NCBI GenBank assembly: GCA_900239685.1
Contig: OENT01000136.1
Span: forward strand, 1-64,000
Reading direction: 5' to 3'
Source: Rotaria macrura
Lineage: Eukaryota > Rotifera > Eurotatoria > Philodinida > Philodinidae
DNA: 64,000 nucleotides
Numbering within the stretch: the stretch's first letter is position 1; every line of letters starts with the position of its first letter. A model generated the notes under the pieces. That model searched no databases. It was not told the origin of the DNA and saw only the letters and a list, made by a program, of their open reading frames with translations. Made by a program: the position numbers and the translations under genes. Shown here piece by piece: positions 60,601 through 64,000 of this stretch.

Positions 60601-62145
60601 AGGAAACACAACTATTCGTCCTGAAAATATACAATAAAAACAATCAAGTTTTTGTCTTTTTTGTTTAATCAGGCAAGTACCATGGGCAATGATGATCATA
60701 TCTAAGAACGCATTTTCCACATATAGAACAGTGATGAGCTCGATCCGGTTTTATGCATCGACAAAGGAAACAATAACGAATACCTGAAATGCACTTTTTT
60801 TAAATTAACGATGAACATATTTAATTGAGTACTAAACTGACTTCCATCAAAATGTCGCGTTAGTACGGGTAAATCAGCCCGACGGCAAACACGAACAAGG
60901 CTATTACGACGTTCATCTAATGTTTGTGCTAGAGCTATACGTTCACCCTCGGCTTCATCAACGTAGAACTAAAAACAAATAAAGAAATCAAAGCACTAAT
61001 CAATAAGTAAGGATAACGGTATTCAAAGTTTGATTTACTTCACTAGGTGGTCCAGCTAATGGGTTAAACATGGTTCTATAGTAAGACCATAAGAACAGGA
61101 ATAATAATGGATGATAAATCAATAGATATATAACTAAATATTAACACAAAACATGTACTAATTTCGACATTTTTATTTCTCTTAGTTAGTTCAGTACGAC
61201 TAGTTGTCTCTGCATCAAATATTCCTTTTTATAGAATGCATAGCATAGGCTCAACTTAAAAATGAATCGATTATTGTTCGTCTTTTTCTTACCTTTCTTT
61301 GGAACATTTTCAATAGTGACTAGAAACAATGACATTGAATCATATATATTCTTCGTAATACAATATGGCACTTACAAATACACATTTGTACCACATATGC
61401 ATAATAAGACCATGCGACAATGGCAAGAATAAAAAGTACTGGAATACTTTTCAGTGCTTCAAAACAGCAGGCACGCGATTGCCGAAGACTCATTGGATAA
61501 CCTGTTCATGCATCAAACGAAAGAAAATTCTTATTTAGTTTTGAATTCATCCATTTACAAAAAGTGATTAAAAACTATACGCATAGTATTGCTACACTAT
61601 CAAACTGGTTTAGAGAAGATTTGTGGGTTAGTGACACTTACGGAACCTCATCATTCTCGATGTGAACGTAGAGAGATAGGATCGAGAATGGCGTGGAAGA
61701 CGATCGCTCATAAATGAATCATCATTTGACTATAGGCAAAAGTACAGACCAAAATATAGTTCACCATCTTGGAGAAATCAATCAAGCGAATCCTTTTCAT
61801 TCATACGTACTTGTTGATTAGATGAAATTAGAGGTTCCACAAGGATATCTTCATTCTGTAAAATAAAAGAAAAATTGATATATGTAAAAAGATTATTGAT
61901 TTTTCACCTCTCGAGATAATTTAGTTAAAATATCGGGTGAAGACGAGCGTTCATGCATCAAACGGTTGTCCCATTCGTTGAATTTGAAATTTTTATAAAT
62001 ATAAATAATTTTATCTGAAATATCAAGACAAACATTAGATGTGATAAGAGGTTCCTGAACAGATGTTTCTGTAATAAGCTAAAGACGATAAGAGAATCCA
62101 TTTGATAAACAACATAGACTAGTTGTCACTGCCTACTTTTGCCAT
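57687..62145 (-). CDS. DHHC palmitoyltransferase, ZDHHC2/15/20 type, with N-terminal extension
   Basis: This is a membrane protein S-acyltransferase, usually in Golgi or plasma membrane. Exons read from 62137-62145 (MAK), 61908-62078, 61811-61855, 61642-61729, 61376-61501, 61293-61319 (27-base microexon), then onward. The core has TM1 ([20 protein letters not shown]), TM2 ([18 protein letters not shown]), the Cys-rich [18 protein letters not shown] block and the catalytic DHHC in YDHHCPW (near 60690). TM3 and TM4 follow, then [13 protein letters not shown], and a PaCCT-like [16 protein letters not shown] Gln run (59880) leads to a good donor, AAG|GTATGA, at 59859. It joins in phase to a last exon 57687-57777 ([12 protein letters not shown]...), with AATAAA nearby. 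If not spliced the protein ends at 59854. The 105 or so residues before the usual start, acidic and carrying two similar VQEPLITSN / VEPLISSN boxes, are unusual for the family. A 33-base in-frame cassette may lie at about 58036-58070. Confidence 0.9.
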
Positions 62146-63658
62146 TCGTCAACCTACAGCAAAGTTAACAAGTAAAAAGAGTGAGTAAAATTAACCATAC
62201 GTAGAGAAATTTTCAACAGGATGACCGAAAGGAAATGAAAATAGAAATATAAACACAATCCACAATCAACATCTCATATAGATGTCGTCGGTAACAAGTA
62301 GTGTTTTTTCGATTGATTTTCTTCAACTATATACATCCGTATAAGCACAGATATGCATTTGCGTGACCAGTATTTTAAATAAAGAAGTCCGTTTTTAGTA
62401 TTTTATTACTTGGCTCAAACGATTCTCCAAGATGTCACAGTATTCCTCTTGTCATTTTAGTTCGTATACAAATTTTTTCTTTCAGCAGTAGGCTTTTGCC
62501 CTCAAGTCCTATCGGATGTTGCTATTCGAATATAACTTCAGTTTGTTTTGGATTGAAATTTTTCGACATAATACTGTGCACTCTTCAGTTCTCTGATTTG
62601 TACTTATATACTCGTTAACAATTACGAAGAAACTCCATCGTACTTACGTCAATAAAAAACGGAAACTCAAATAACAATACTATACGATGGAAACGATATC
62701 AAGACTAGTTGGAAAAACAAACTTTAAATATGAATGTATTTATGCATATATATCTATATATATATTCTTTATACCATAGAGAATTATCATCCCCGTCTTT
62801 TTAACGGTTCAATAGGTTTACAAAGTATCACCGTTTCGCTATCAGGCGATCAGGATGAAGATTCAACGTTGAATTCATTCGATGTCTATTATCTAAGATA
62901 AAAAAGAGTGAGTTCCTCAAAAAACATTTCGAGCTGCATTTTTCTTCATCCTTACCTATCACATGGTGCAATATAAAGAAAATACTTTCAATAAATCATT
63001 TATGATCCATATCGAACACCAGGAGATCTATTTGTCAATGTATTGAATAATGTGCTTGTGATGTGATGGTGAATGATAGAACAACTGAACATTGTTCGCT
63101 CCTGAATGGAGTCTTGCTGCAGGAAATGTATTGAACTTTCTCTGACGAAAGTAATAGTTTAGAAAGTATGTGTTTGATGACATTCATTCTTCTGAAATGA
63201 ATGAATAACTAGTATTTAATTTTTAACAGGATATGCCATGTTGCTTTAGAAGATAAATTCGCAAGGATTGCAGAAAAACTGTTGTTGACTGTGTTGAATG
63301 GTACTACGAATATACATTTGTACGTAAAATATCTTTACTTTATGCAATCAATTATTTCATTTGTGAAGCGGAGTATGGAATGGTATATGGTCCAGCATTC
63401 AAGTCATCGAAATTCAACGAGAAAACGAAAGAAGAGCAGAGATTTCGTTTTGAAAACAAAAGATCTCAATTTCACGATTACATGCATTGACACGATCCAT
63501 TCGGCGTTGCTGTTCGATGATTATTGGCTTGTTTTTTGTTTTAGTCTTCAATTTAATTGAGAAAGCGAACGACTGTTGAAGAATTCTTCTAGTGTATAAT
63601 CAGATGTTTCCAGAAAATAGATAGGCTTCAATATTTTAAAACTTAAATAACAATCTCT
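62146..63658. other. Intergenic upstream of the palmitoyltransferase gene
   Basis: The sequence is AT-rich with an (AT)n-like run at about 62745-62765. A 92-codon plus-strand frame at 63282-63560 has no supporting feature. The promoter of the palmitoyltransferase gene should lie in the first part. Confidence 0.4.
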
Positions 63659-63983
63659 TTATTTTTTTAAATAATTTTGAGGAAATCTAACACGATCTAT
63701 TTCATATGGTGAAATTTTTCTTATCGGTATAGTCCTTTCTTCTGTGAGAAATATTCTACCCTTGATACTCAATATTAAAAACGTGATACCTTTATTAGTA
63801 AACTATGAAATTAAGAATTTATATAATATTTTGTCGCATTCTCGTTTTTTTCTTACAATAGAAAATGCCATTTAAATCGTGCTATACTATTATTAAGTTG
63901 CTTTTTGACACAATATCACGTATAGTTCGTTCAAATAAATATATCTTACTCGTGTATCTATGTTCTCTGGTATGGAACGACAT
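63659..63983 (-). CDS. Candidate tiny two-exon gene, or 3' end of a gene running in from the right
   Basis: Exon 63950-63983 (MSFHTREHRYT plus one base) ends in a good donor (A|GTAAGATAT). It joins in phase to 63659-63741 after the acceptor TTTCTCACAG, giving KERTIPIRKISPYEIDRVRF and a TAA at 63659-63661. The result is 38 residues, basic, with no family recognised. The first exon stays open towards the window edge in other frames, so the true gene may begin beyond base 64000. Confidence 0.3.
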
Positions 63984-64000
63984 CTTTCTTCTGCACAGGT

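Noticed and set aside
1-64000. CRISPR arrays, prokaryotic operons, riboswitches, rRNA
   Set aside because: None seen. Short regular repeats with unique spacers are absent, and gene structure is eukaryotic throughout.

Overview
The window is eukaryotic nuclear DNA. It is AT-rich, with multi-exon genes joined by GT-AG introns that are mostly about 40-70 bases and a few of 1-2.5 kb. The gene set is animal and ciliated: a sperm-flagellar SPEF2, a Piwi-clade Argonaute, ribosomal protein L31 and a DHHC palmitoyltransferase. Two intronless genes look like bacterial or phage N-acetylmuramoyl-L-alanine amidases. Very short introns, foreign bacterial-type genes that appear transcribed like host genes, and a secreted 'apple-like plus jelly-roll' protein suggest a bdelloid rotifer (Rotaria/Adineta type). 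That assignment is inference from content, not from a search.

Layout. Bases 1-9,400 are gene-poor and repeat-rich: degenerate AGGATCCT-type repeats, four copies of a GTGAcggaaTCAC motif, a truncated segmental duplicate (2573-3352) of sequence at 12869-13547, three copies of a short inverted-repeat element, and a 1.4 kb element with CCACGGAAAAA ends. Bases 9,400-17,100 hold the accessory block: the secreted apple-like/jelly-roll gene (+) and the two amidase genes (-). One amidase has a signal peptide and one does not, and they share an almost identical 3' block. Bases 17,100-28,400 are mostly non-coding, with a candidate two-exon gene at 18865-19220 and a candidate secreted or neuropeptide precursor at 22694-23014.

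Bases 28,410-44,387 are SPEF2 (+), followed by about 3 kb of intergenic DNA carrying a small hAT-like element. Bases 47,475-53,695 are a Piwi gene (-). A small unrecognised Cys-containing gene lies at 55626-56173 (+), then RPL31 (56840-57395, -) and a ZDHHC2/15/20-type palmitoyltransferase (57687-62145, -). A possible tiny two-exon gene sits at the right edge.

How the genes relate. I see no operon-like system. The right half is housekeeping and germline/cilia function: SPEF2 in axoneme building, Piwi in transposon silencing, RPL31 in translation and a DHHC enzyme in protein lipidation. The left half is accessory. Its most distinctive content is a duplicated, apparently domesticated bacterial cell-wall amidase with one secreted and one non-secreted form, next to a secreted lectin-like gene, with signs of recent duplication or gene conversion around it.
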